Below, piece by piece: positions 1 to 6,005 of a stretch of DNA of 6,005 bases; position 1 is the stretch's first letter, and the number at the start of each line of letters is the position of its first letter. The translations under genes were made by a program, and so were the position numbers. The stretch is taken from positions 1 through 6,005 of the forward strand of contig CAJWPV010000100.1 in the NCBI GenBank assembly GCA_913045395.1, given 5' to 3'. Below the pieces are notes generated by a model. It saw nothing but the letters and a program-made list of their open reading frames with translations, was not told the DNA's origin and did no database searches. This stretch comes from an uncultured Verrucomicrobiota bacterium (lineage in GTDB: Bacteria; Verrucomicrobiota; Verrucomicrobiia; Limisphaerales; UBA1096).

Positions 1-724
1 CCGTCCAGGTGAACAACTCCAACCCGGCAGCATGAACCTTCTCGATGAACGCCTCGTTCGCCAGCCCCTTGTAGTTGACGTTGAGGCCCTCCAGTTTGGC
101 CGCCTTGGCCTTGGCGATCAGTTCCTCCGCGCTTGGTTTTGGCTTTCCGGTCTCTTTGTCCTGTTCAAAGCTGGACAAATAAAAGCATGGAATCTTCGGG
201 AATCTGGCCTTGGTCTGCTTGACAACTTCGTAGTCGAATGAAATCACGACCAACTGCTCCGACGCCTTGCCGGAACGCTTGAAAGCCTTGGCCAAACCGG
301 GGACAATCTCCGGCCCGCACTTCACCTCGACGAACATCCGTCTGCCTTCTGGAATGGTCGCCAGCACATCGTCAAGCTTGGGAATGCGAACGTCCTTCCA
401 CTTGGCCCCCTTCCACGACCCGACGTCGAGCTGCCGCAACTCGGCGAGCGTTTGATCCACGACCTTGCGATCCACGCCGGCGAGTTTCTTGGTGTCAGAA
501 TCGTGATGGACGACAATGTGACCGTCCTTCGACAAATATACGTCCACCTCCACCGCGTCGGCACCTTGCACCCAGCCGAGCTTGACCGACTCAAGGGTGT
601 TCTCCGGCGCATCATGCGACGCCCCGCGGTGGGCAATGATCTCCACGCCCCCAGCCGTTGCCATCTGGCAAAACATCGATGCCAGCGCGCAACCCAGCGC
701 GACACGGACAAGTGTTGCTTTCAT
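1..724 (-). CDS. Exported glycerophosphodiester phosphodiesterase, 3' end outside window
   Basis: This enzyme family hydrolyses glycerophosphodiesters to an alcohol and glycerol 3-phosphate in a TIM-barrel, using a divalent metal. The 241 residues seen begin with a Sec-type signal (basic MKATLVR, hydrophobic core, ATA/GG cleavage site after about residue 24), so the protein should act outside the cytoplasm. The GDPD signature follows: HRG at 32-34 with APENT at 40-43 and on, the metal-ligand pair E59 and D61 in VEVDVYL, the second catalytic histidine region HHD at 73-75, and FVEVK at 131-135. The frame is still open at base 1, inside the LFTWT strand near the end of the barrel, so only a short C-terminus is missing. 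The start at 724 gives the most typical signal peptide. An in-frame ATG at 736 would add MFYS and lies 1 base after the upstream stop; an AAGGG at 755-751 is 14 bases from it. Gene family is certain; substrate is not visible. Confidence 0.93.
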   Translation of the reverse strand, partial: MKATLVRVALGCALASMFCQMATAGGVEIIAHRGASHDAPENTLESVKLGWVQGADAVEVDVYLSKDGHIVVHHDSDTKKLAGVDRKVVDQTLAELRQLDVGSWKGAKWKDVRIPKLDDVLATIPEGRRMFVEVKCGPEIVPGLAKAFKRSGKASEQLVVISFDYEVVKQTKARFPKIPCFYLSSFEQDKETGKPKPSAEELIAKAKAAKLEGLNVNYKGLANEAFIEKVHAAGLELFTWT

Positions 725-737
725 TGAGTAAAACATT

Positions 738-2171
738 TCAGGCGAGGATTCCCTTCACGATTTCGCCACGAACATCCGTCAGACGAAAGTGGCGGCCCTG
801 CACCTTGTAGGTCAACTGCTCGTGGTTGAGGCCGAGCAAATGCAAGATGGTGGCGTTCAGGTCGTGAATGTGCACCGGATCATCCACCGGCCCGTAGCCG
901 AGATCATCCGTGCGGCCGTACGTGATGCCGCCCCGGACGCCGCCGCCCGCGAGCAGCATACAGTAGGCCTCCTTGTGGTGGTCACGACCGACGTTGTTCG
1001 CGGCGCCGCCGTTGCTTTTACCCTGCAACATCGGCGTGCGGCCAAACTCCGCCCCGATCACGATCAGCGTTTCATTCAACAGGCCTCGAGCCTTGAGGTC
1101 ACTGATCAACGCCGCCACCGGACGATCGAGCTGGCGCGCCTTGTTAGGAATGCTCCCAAAAATACCACTGTGGTGATCCCAGCCCTGGTCGAACAACTGC
1201 ACAAAACGCACGCCCTTCTCGACAAGCCGCCGCGCAAGCAAGCAGTTGTTGGCCAGGCTAGTCGCGCCCGGCTTGACTCCGTAGTCCTCCAGTGTCGCGG
1301 CGGATTCACGGCGGATGTCCATCAACTCCGGCACACTAGCCTGCATGCGGTACGCCAACTCGTACTGGGCGATGCGTGTCGCAATCTCCGGGTCGCCGAC
1401 ATCGACCAGGGTGGTTTGGTTGAGAAAATTGATCCCATCCACGATGTCACGACGACTGCCGGGCGAGATTCCTTTGGGGTTGGAAAGAAACAGAACCGGA
1501 TCACCCTTGCTGCGAAACTCGACACCCTGATGCAGCGTCGGCAGAAAGCCGCTCCCCCAGAGGCTATTGCCCGCACCTGCCACGCTGCCGGTAATCAGCA
1601 CTACATAACTGGGTAGGTTGCGGTTCTCCGTGCCCAGGCCGTAGCTCACCCAAGATCCAATCCCCGGCCGACCAAACCGCTCGAAGCCAGTGTGCAAAAA
1701 CAACTGGGCCGGCGCGTGGTTGAACTGCTCGGTCCGCACGGTCTTGATGACGGCCAGTTGATCAGCAACACCACCGAGGAGCGGCAGATGCTCCGACAAT
1801 TCCACACCGCCCTGTCCATGCCGCTTAAACTGGAACCGCGTGCCAAGCAGTGTCGGGTGATCGCGGATGAATGCCAACTGCTTGCCCTTGAACATGTGAT
1901 CCGGGCACTTCTTCCCATTGTGCCTGACCAACTCTGGCTTGAAGTCGAACAACTCCAGATGCGACGGCCCGCCAACTAGGTGGATGTAAATGACGTTCTT
2001 CGCCCTCGGTGAAAAGTGCGGCTGACTCGGGGAGAACGAATCCGCCGGCCCGCCGGCAAACACACCGTCGTTGAGCACCGACGCCAAGCCAAGCGCACCC
2101 ATTCCCGCACCGGTGTGCTTGAGAAACTCCCGGCGGGACTCGGTTAAATGGTAATGTTGTTTCGGTGTCAT
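738..2171 (-). CDS. DUF1501 family protein with Tat signal
   Basis: A 477-residue member of the DUF1501 family, which belongs to the alkaline phosphatase/sulfatase-like fold group but has no agreed reaction. The N-terminus carries a perfect Tat motif, SRREFLK at residues 12-18, then a glycine-rich hydrophobic stretch and a likely cleavage site VFA/GG after residue 39, so the folded protein should be exported. Family hallmarks follow in order: [21 protein letters not shown] near 62-82, the AEFGRTP motif near 370, [21 protein letters not shown] near 390-410, and the closing HLLGL...[19 protein letters not shown] block that ends the protein in the usual place. Length is normal. ATG at 2171 is preferred because AAGGG sits 7 bases upstream; a TTG at 2174 would add one residue. 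It starts 3 bases after the DUF1553 gene stops, so the two are probably translationally coupled and work as a pair. Confidence 0.95.
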   Translation of the reverse strand: MTPKQHYHLTESRREFLKHTGAGMGALGLASVLNDGVFAGGPADSFSPSQPHFSPRAKNVIYIHLVGGPSHLELFDFKPELVRHNGKKCPDHMFKGKQLAFIRDHPTLLGTRFQFKRHGQGGVELSEHLPLLGGVADQLAVIKTVRTEQFNHAPAQLFLHTGFERFGRPGIGSWVSYGLGTENRNLPSYVVLITGSVAGAGNSLWGSGFLPTLHQGVEFRSKGDPVLFLSNPKGISPGSRRDIVDGINFLNQTTLVDVGDPEIATRIAQYELAYRMQASVPELMDIRRESAATLEDYGVKPGATSLANNCLLARRLVEKGVRFVQLFDQGWDHHSGIFGSIPNKARQLDRPVAALISDLKARGLLNETLIVIGAEFGRTPMLQGKSNGGAANNVGRDHHKEAYCMLLAGGGVRGGITYGRTDDLGYGPVDDPVHIHDLNATILHLLGLNHEQLTYKVQGRHFRLTDVRGEIVKGILA

Positions 2172-2174
2172 CAA

Positions 2175-4244
2175 TCAGCCCTTGGTGATCGCCTCGTCCA
2201 GATTGAGCAACACGTTGGCCACGGTGAACCACTTGGCCAAGTCGCCTGTATTAATACCGCTCGGCGCCCTCCAGCCCTTCGCCGCTGAGACAAGCTTCCC
2301 CGCGGCTCCGGGCTTGGCCTCCAATTCATCCTGGCGCTTGCTCAGTATCTGCTTCAAGAACTTAACCTCAACCGGTCTGGCCTCCCTGGAGAGCGCCACA
2401 CGGAACGCAAATCCGATTCGCTGCTCGGCATTGACCAAGCCTGGTTCGGCAAGGATTCGGCCGGCAAAGGCCACCGCCATCTCGACAAACGCCTCGTCGT
2501 TTAAAAGCGTCAGCGCCTGCAGTGGCGTATTGGTGCGGGGCCGATCAACCACGCAGGTTCCCCGGTCCGGTGCATCAAAATTCACGAAACTGGCATACGG
2601 CGCACCCCGCCGCCAAACAATGTACACGCCGCGCCGGAAGCGGTTTTCGTTGGTCGCCACCACGAACTTTGGGGCGTTCCGGCCGACATGCCGCCAAATG
2701 CCACCGGGCTGCGGCGGGTAAATCGGTGGCCCATGCATCCGGTGTGCCAGCAGGCCGCTCGCCGCCAAGGCCGAGTCGCGGATCATCTCCGCGCTCATCC
2801 GCACCCGTGGCGCGCGCGCGAAGTAACGGTTGGCCGGGTCTTTTTCGAGATGTTCACCGGTTACCCTCGACGACTGTCGATAGGTGCGACTCATCACTAT
2901 TAATTTGTGGATGTGTTTCATCGACCAGCCACTATCGATCAACTCCACTCCCAGCCAGTCTAGCAGCCCGCGATGCGTCGGTGGTTCGCCCTGAGTCCCG
3001 AAATCCTCCTGTGTCGACACGATACCCCGTCCCATGAATGCGGCCCACCATCGGTTCACAGCCACCCGAGAAGTCAACGGGTTTGCCGGATCAACCACCC
3101 ACTTGGCCAAGCCCAGCCGATTCGGCGGCAGCGAGCCATCGAAAGCGTGCAACACTTCCGGTGTGCCAGAGTTCACCGGATCGCCGGGAGTCAGATAATT
3201 GCCTCGCAGCATGATTTTCGTTTGGCGCGGCTTGCTCATTTCGCTCATCACGAGCGTTGTGTGCGGCTTGATAGCCTTTCTGTCTTCGCGGAGTTTGGCG
3301 ATCTTCTTTTCCGCTTTAGAGTTATCGATTTCCCTTTGCAATTCAGCCCGCCTGGCCTGCTGTTTGGGCGTGAGCGACAGATTTATCGTTGGACCGTAAA
3401 AGTTCCATGTTACCCCGTCGCCCTGCTGTTTTACCTCAAGGGGCGTGTTGTTGAAGAAAGCCAACATCCGGTAGTAGTCGCTCATCGAGAACGGGTCATA
3501 CTTGTGATCGTGACACTGTGCGCACTCGAGTGTTGTGCCAAGGAACACCGTACCAGTGGTGTTCACACGGTCGATCACCTGGTTGACTCGATTTGACTCC
3601 GGGTGCACGCCGGCCTCGACATTGCAGGTCGGCGTCCGATGAAAGCCGGTTGCAACTTTCTGTGCTGATGTGGCATTGGGCAACAGGTCACCGGCCAACT
3701 GCTCGATGGTGAACTGGTCAAACGGCATCCCGGAGTTGAAGGCGTCGATCACCCAGTCCCGATACGCCCAGCTGTCGCGCAACTGGTCGGCCTGAAATCC
3801 GTTCGAATCGGCATAACGCGCAAGGTCAAGCCAGCGCCGCGCCCACTTCTCCCCGTATTGCGGGTTGGCCAAGAGACGGTCAACCATCCGCCCGTACTCG
3901 CGCTCGCTCGGGTTGGCCAAAAAGTCATCGATCTCACCCGGTTGTGGCGGTCGCCCGATCAGGTCAAGGAACACACGACGGGCCTGCTGCTGCGGCTTGG
4001 CCGGGGTCGACATCGTCATGGCACGCCTGGCCAGGCGATCTATTATAAAGTGATCGATGGCGTTTGCGCCGTGCTGTGTCTTGGGCAAGCGCGGCAGCGC
4101 GGGACGAACCGCACGTTGGTAAGCCCAATGATCGCTGCCAGTGACCGTACATTCACCCCCAACCCACCAGACCCCAAAAAAGGAAATCACGGCTCCGAAA
4201 AATTGAACCTTGATGCCCTCTCGCATGGAGTGTCGCAACATCAT
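2175..4244 (-). CDS. DUF1549/DUF1553 protein lacking the N-terminal cytochrome domain
   Basis: A 689-residue protein of the planctomycete-type cytochrome-associated families (also called PSCyt2 and PSD1), of unknown activity. A basic, hydrophobic segment at about 7-30 looks like a Sec signal or membrane anchor. The family entry point SDHWAYQ is at 37-43. DUF1549 covers about 61-268: IDHFIIDRL, FLDLIGRPP at 92-100, WARRWLDLARYADSNGFQ at 134-151, and ECAQCHDHKYDPF at 240-252, whose CxxCH could hold haem but is conserved in the family. A charged, probably helical linker spans 292-327. DUF1553 spans about 374-640, with NPLTSRVAVNRWW at 388-400, SRTYRQSS near 452-459 and TNTPLQALTLLNDEAF at 571-586. 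The C-terminal VANVLLNLDEAITKG is the normal family end. Many relatives carry a cytochrome-like PSCyt1 domain before HWAF; it is absent here. The start is ATG 4244, with in-frame ATGs at 4241 and 4226; none has a strong ribosome site. Confidence 0.95.
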   Translation of the reverse strand: MMLRHSMREGIKVQFFGAVISFFGVWWVGGECTVTGSDHWAYQRAVRPALPRLPKTQHGANAIDHFIIDRLARRAMTMSTPAKPQQQARRVFLDLIGRPPQPGEIDDFLANPSEREYGRMVDRLLANPQYGEKWARRWLDLARYADSNGFQADQLRDSWAYRDWVIDAFNSGMPFDQFTIEQLAGDLLPNATSAQKVATGFHRTPTCNVEAGVHPESNRVNQVIDRVNTTGTVFLGTTLECAQCHDHKYDPFSMSDYYRMLAFFNNTPLEVKQQGDGVTWNFYGPTINLSLTPKQQARRAELQREIDNSKAEKKIAKLREDRKAIKPHTTLVMSEMSKPRQTKIMLRGNYLTPGDPVNSGTPEVLHAFDGSLPPNRLGLAKWVVDPANPLTSRVAVNRWWAAFMGRGIVSTQEDFGTQGEPPTHRGLLDWLGVELIDSGWSMKHIHKLIVMSRTYRQSSRVTGEHLEKDPANRYFARAPRVRMSAEMIRDSALAASGLLAHRMHGPPIYPPQPGGIWRHVGRNAPKFVVATNENRFRRGVYIVWRRGAPYASFVNFDAPDRGTCVVDRPRTNTPLQALTLLNDEAFVEMAVAFAGRILAEPGLVNAEQRIGFAFRVALSREARPVEVKFLKQILSKRQDELEAKPGAAGKLVSAAKGWRAPSGINTGDLAKWFTVANVLLNLDEAITKG
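2179..2183 (-). promoter_or_regulatory. Ribosome binding site of the DUF1501 gene
   Basis: AAGGG on the minus strand lies inside the last codons of the DUF1553 gene (Lys-Gly-stop) and 7 bases before the ATG at 2171. It would be 4 bases from the TTG at 2174, which is too close, so it decides the start in favour of ATG. Its position inside the upstream gene fits translational coupling. Confidence 0.6.
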
Positions 4245-4251
4245 CGTGATG
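4239..4251 (-). other. Small perfect hairpin over the tandem start codons
   Basis: Read on the minus strand, CATCA, loop CGA, TGATG form a perfect 5-bp stem with a 3-base loop. The 3' arm holds the tandem ATG ATG at 4244 and 4241. Such a stem could partly mask these starts or favour the in-frame ATG at 4226, but it is short and may be chance. The next outward pair is a T-T mismatch, so the stem does not extend. Confidence 0.3.
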
Positions 4252-4458
4252 ACGAAAACCTAACGCTTAGAGCATTTTTTGCAAATGGAATCAAGGATGA
4301 GCCCGTGAAAACGGATGGGGAAATTTTCGGTAGAAAAAAAGAATCCAGCGGAGCCAGGTTGTTGATACCTGCAACCCCCCCGGGGATAATTCGAGCTGGC
4401 AATGTTAGAGTTTGTAGATATCCACGACAGCGCTTGCGAGCCCACGCCGTGCGGAACG
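4245..4458 (-). other. Probable 5' leader of the DUF1553-DUF1501-GDPD operon
   Basis: About 210 bases lie between the predicted transcription start (near 4458) and the first gene. I recognise no known riboswitch or RNA family here. On the minus strand two overlapping, mutually exclusive short stems can be drawn: CAGGT/ACCTG at 4371-4367 with 4359-4355, and GGTTG/CAACC at 4376-4372 with 4361-4357. A run of seven T follows at 4340-4334, 14 bases after the first stem. A C4G7-type run at about 4374-4384 precedes them. This is weakly attenuator-like, but the stems are short and the T run is not directly adjacent. The stretch has no convincing reading frame. Confidence 0.4.
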
Positions 4459-4464
4459 CGAGGG

Positions 4465-4492
4465 AACATACTGATAAAACCTAGCCTGTCAA
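4465..4492 (-). promoter_or_regulatory. Sigma-70-type promoter for the three-gene operon
   Basis: On the minus strand a perfect -35 TTGACA occupies 4492-4487, then a 16-base spacer, then a -10 TATGTT at 4470-4465 (four of six consensus bases, including the key TA and final T). It points left toward the DUF1553 gene and lies in the only large non-coding gap. An AT-rich tract sits directly upstream. Transcription would start near 4459-4457. No operator or regulator site was recognised. Spacing and position are read from the sequence; activity is inferred. Confidence 0.6.
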
Positions 4493-4526
4493 CATTTTTT
4501 TAAAATAAAATGAAGTTTTTTAAAAG
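4493..4526 (-). promoter_or_regulatory. AT-rich island upstream of the -35, UP-element-like
   Basis: The 34 bases just upstream of TTGACA are nearly all A and T, in alternating A and T tracts, in a window that is otherwise GC-rich. Location and composition match the UP elements bound by the RNA polymerase alpha subunit C-terminal domain. The same tract lies just downstream of the beta-propeller gene stop, but no GC-rich stem precedes the T run, so it does not make a standard terminator. Confidence 0.45.
4496..4525. repeat. Two copies of TTTTTTAAAA spaced by 20 bases
   Basis: Identical 10-base units start at 4496 and 4516 on the plus strand, so they repeat at 20 bases, close to two helical turns. 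They would put A/T tracts on one DNA face and may bend the DNA upstream of the promoter. The units are simple in composition and could be chance within an AT-rich tract. Confidence 0.5.
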
Positions 4527-4547
4527 CGATTCCTGAATGAAAACCGG

Positions 4548-6005
4548 TCACTCCAGCGCTCTCGGAAGGTAGCCCACCGAGGTCTGGATGGAGTGGGTGC
4601 AGGAACACCCCGCACTCGTCTCCGGCGCAAGCAGCATTCCCCCTGCCGGGATCAACCCCAGCCAACATCCGCTACGGATCCCCTCAAACTGGCTGCGTTT
4701 GTTCGTATCAAGGTTCCACATACCGTGAAAGTAATGCCGGAAAAACATGCTGTGATTGCTTGCAGACATCGTGCCGCAGCCGCGCCGCTCAGGTAAATCA
4801 TCGCGCAACTCCTTGCCGGTCTTCAGATCAAACGCCCACTGGTCGGAGTAAAACGTGTCGCCGATTACCACCGGGTGTTGCAGATGGCCGCTATGGTGAT
4901 TCTTGCCCGCCACGTGGTGATCCTCCCACAGCAGGCTACCCGGCGGGACTAACGTTTGCTCGCCATCCTTTGCCTCCACCGGTTTCTCCGCGGCTGCAAT
5001 GGCGTAAGTGTGAAAGTGCTTGTCTTTGTCAGTGCCAGTGGCCACGAGCGTGTCATTGGCATAAACCAGATATGTCATGTACTGCAACTTGGAGAAGTCG
5101 TGCGGGCGATCCCACTTCGACCGGCCGGTGCGAAGGTCCAGCGCAACGAGATGTTGGTCACCCAATTGCTGAATGGGCTGAATGCCTCCGGCCTTCTCAA
5201 CAGCCACCGTGGCGCGACTCTCAATAAAATAAATAACCTCATCCCCTATGGTGATGGTCGAATTGACAATCGCCCCGCCGTTGTACTCCCAAGCGCGTTC
5301 ACCGCTCTTCGGGTCGATCCCAAAAAGCCGGTCGCTGGTGACCCGACTAATGTCCGCCGAATCAAAATTCTCAAACCACTGCCCGTCATCACCGAGGTAA
5401 ACCGTTCCTTTTTTCACCCGGCTGCCGATCAACATGCCGTCGGTCGCCGCTAGATAGGACCAATCATGATGTTCCCCATCGGAAACCGGGAAGCGCACCG
5501 CTCGTTCACCCGTAGCGCCTTCAATGCTGATGCAGTAGCGTCCCTGAACGAGATAAAGTTGATCCCCTGCCGCGACCATGTTGCTGCTGTCGCGCGGGAT
5601 GTTGGCTCGGCGCATTTCCGGGCTGGAGAAGCTCCAGAGCACCGTGCCGTTGTAGGCGTCCAGCCCGAACAACATCCGATCGCCCTGCACAAAGAGACGG
5701 CCGTTGACCGACAGCGGTGCGGGATTGCGCGGACCTCGATCCGGCATTGGACGCGGGCCAGGTTCCCCCCACCACTTGACGCCCATCTCACCTTTCACGA
5801 GGTCGTCGCCGCTGCATGAGGTATTCTGGGCATTGCCGTATTGGTGCGTCCAGTCGCCGGCACCGGCCAGGGGCGGCCGCTCATGGACAAGCCAGCGCGC
5901 CTCCCCGTCATCGGACCGAACCAGACGACTCGCCGCCTGGCCAAGCCAACGCTGCGCTTGGCCAAGATTATCCGTTTGCCCAAGCACCAGCGTTCCGCCG
6001 GATGG
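4548..6005 (-). CDS. PQQ-like beta-propeller protein, C-terminal part, probably fused to a methyltransferase
   Basis: The last 485 residues of a larger protein; the frame is open at base 6005. The first visible residues, PSGGTLVLGQ, resemble the end of a class I SAM-dependent methyltransferase domain (as in PGGxLVLG), and propeller blades follow. I infer the methyltransferase-propeller fusion known from Planctomycetota and Verrucomicrobiota. Propeller signs are repeated pairs of a hydrophobic strand and a DxxTGxxxW-like turn: LDAYNGTVLWSF at 115-126, IDPKSGERAWEY at 230-241, LDLRTGRSKWDR at 289-300 and FDLKTGKEL at 392-400. The C-terminus has a conserved cysteine pattern: RRGCG near 408-411, GIRSGCW at 442-448, and SAGCSC at 464-469. 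Nothing shows that it binds PQQ; many such propellers do not. A GTG at 5987 gives an apparent start, but the frame runs through it and it would cut the fused domain, so I reject it. Export cannot be judged without the N-terminus. Confidence 0.88.
   Translation of the reverse strand, partial: PSGGTLVLGQTDNLGQAQRWLGQAASRLVRSDDGEARWLVHERPPLAGAGDWTHQYGNAQNTSCSGDDLVKGEMGVKWWGEPGPRPMPDRGPRNPAPLSVNGRLFVQGDRMLFGLDAYNGTVLWSFSSPEMRRANIPRDSSNMVAAGDQLYLVQGRYCISIEGATGERAVRFPVSDGEHHDWSYLAATDGMLIGSRVKKGTVYLGDDGQWFENFDSADISRVTSDRLFGIDPKSGERAWEYNGGAIVNSTITIGDEVIYFIESRATVAVEKAGGIQPIQQLGDQHLVALDLRTGRSKWDRPHDFSKLQYMTYLVYANDTLVATGTDKDKHFHTYAIAAAEKPVEAKDGEQTLVPPGSLLWEDHHVAGKNHHSGHLQHPVVIGDTFYSDQWAFDLKTGKELRDDLPERRGCGTMSASNHSMFFRHYFHGMWNLDTNKRSQFEGIRSGCWLGLIPAGGMLLAPETSAGCSCTHSIQTSVGYLPRALE

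Noticed and set aside
789..1616. 275-codon open frame on the plus strand
   Set aside because: It is exactly antisense to the DUF1501 gene, has no recognisable domain, and its residue make-up (many R, H, A, V) is that of a GC-rich antisense frame.
2172..2174. TTG as the start of the DUF1501 gene
   Set aside because: The adjacent ATG at 2171 has better spacing from AAGGG and is the more usual codon.
2973..3596. 207-codon open frame on the plus strand
   Set aside because: Antisense to the DUF1549/DUF1553 gene, whose family match covers the same bases; no domain seen.
4266..4294. Second promoter candidate, TTGATT, 17 bases, TCTAAG, on the minus strand
   Set aside because: The -10 lacks the key A at position 2 and the final T, and there is a much better promoter upstream.
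4260..4469. 69-codon open frame on the minus strand in the gap
   Set aside because: Its ATG lies inside the predicted -10 box, so the transcript would begin after it. It has no ribosome site, and low-complexity serine- and asparagine-rich residues without a domain.
3858..4484. 208-codon open frame on the plus strand, crossing the intergenic gap
   Set aside because: Mostly antisense to the DUF1553 gene; the part in the gap overlaps the predicted leader and promoter, and the protein resembles no family.
4488..4547. Rho-independent terminator after the beta-propeller gene
   Set aside because: T and A runs are present but there is no GC-rich stem before them; the AT tract is better explained as an upstream promoter element.
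5985..5987. GTG as the start of the beta-propeller gene
   Set aside because: The frame stays open to the window edge, and the residues before it look like the end of a methyltransferase domain.
1..6005. CRISPR array, tRNA, rRNA, insertion sequence, phage or defence genes
   Set aside because: No spaced repeats, terminal inverted repeats, transposase motifs or RNA gene signatures were seen by eye; nearly all bases are explained by four metabolic or exported-protein genes.

Overview
The window reads as an accessory or chromosomal segment of a PVC-group bacterium, Verrucomicrobiota or Planctomycetota. The reason is a DUF1549/DUF1553 protein paired with a Tat-exported DUF1501 protein, next to a beta-propeller protein of the type fused to a methyltransferase. 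These families are strongly expanded in that group. A phylum or genus cannot be named from the sequence. All four recognisable genes lie on the minus strand, so transcription runs from the right edge to the left edge. The long open frames on the plus strand are antisense shadows.

Layout from right to left, in the direction of transcription. Positions 6005-4548 hold the C-terminal 485 residues of a PQQ-type beta-propeller protein whose 5' part lies outside the window. Its first residues look like the last strand of a class I methyltransferase domain. Positions 4547-4245 are a 303-base gap without a gene. It contains an AT-rich island, a good sigma-70-type promoter (TTGACA, 16 bp, TATGTT) pointing left, and an apparent leader of about 210 bases. 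Positions 4244-2175 encode a 689-residue DUF1549/DUF1553 protein with an internal CxxCH motif but without the usual N-terminal cytochrome domain. Positions 2171-738 encode a 477-residue DUF1501 protein with a textbook Tat signal. Positions 724-1 encode the first 241 residues of an exported glycerophosphodiester phosphodiesterase, which runs off the left edge.

The last three genes are packed with gaps of 3 and 13 bases (or 1 base with the alternative start), so they are probably one operon read from the promoter near 4490. All three products appear to leave the cytoplasm, one by Tat and two by Sec-type signals. DUF1553/DUF1501 pairs are almost always neighbours but have no settled biochemical role. 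A periplasmic phosphodiesterase in the same transcript would link this pair to release of glycerol phosphate or glycerol from phosphodiesters, which is an inference. I found no RNA gene, CRISPR array, insertion sequence or phage gene. Most of the window is ordinary for this group. The points most worth a second look are the promoter with its long leader, the missing cytochrome domain, and the phosphodiesterase joined to the DUF1553/DUF1501 pair.
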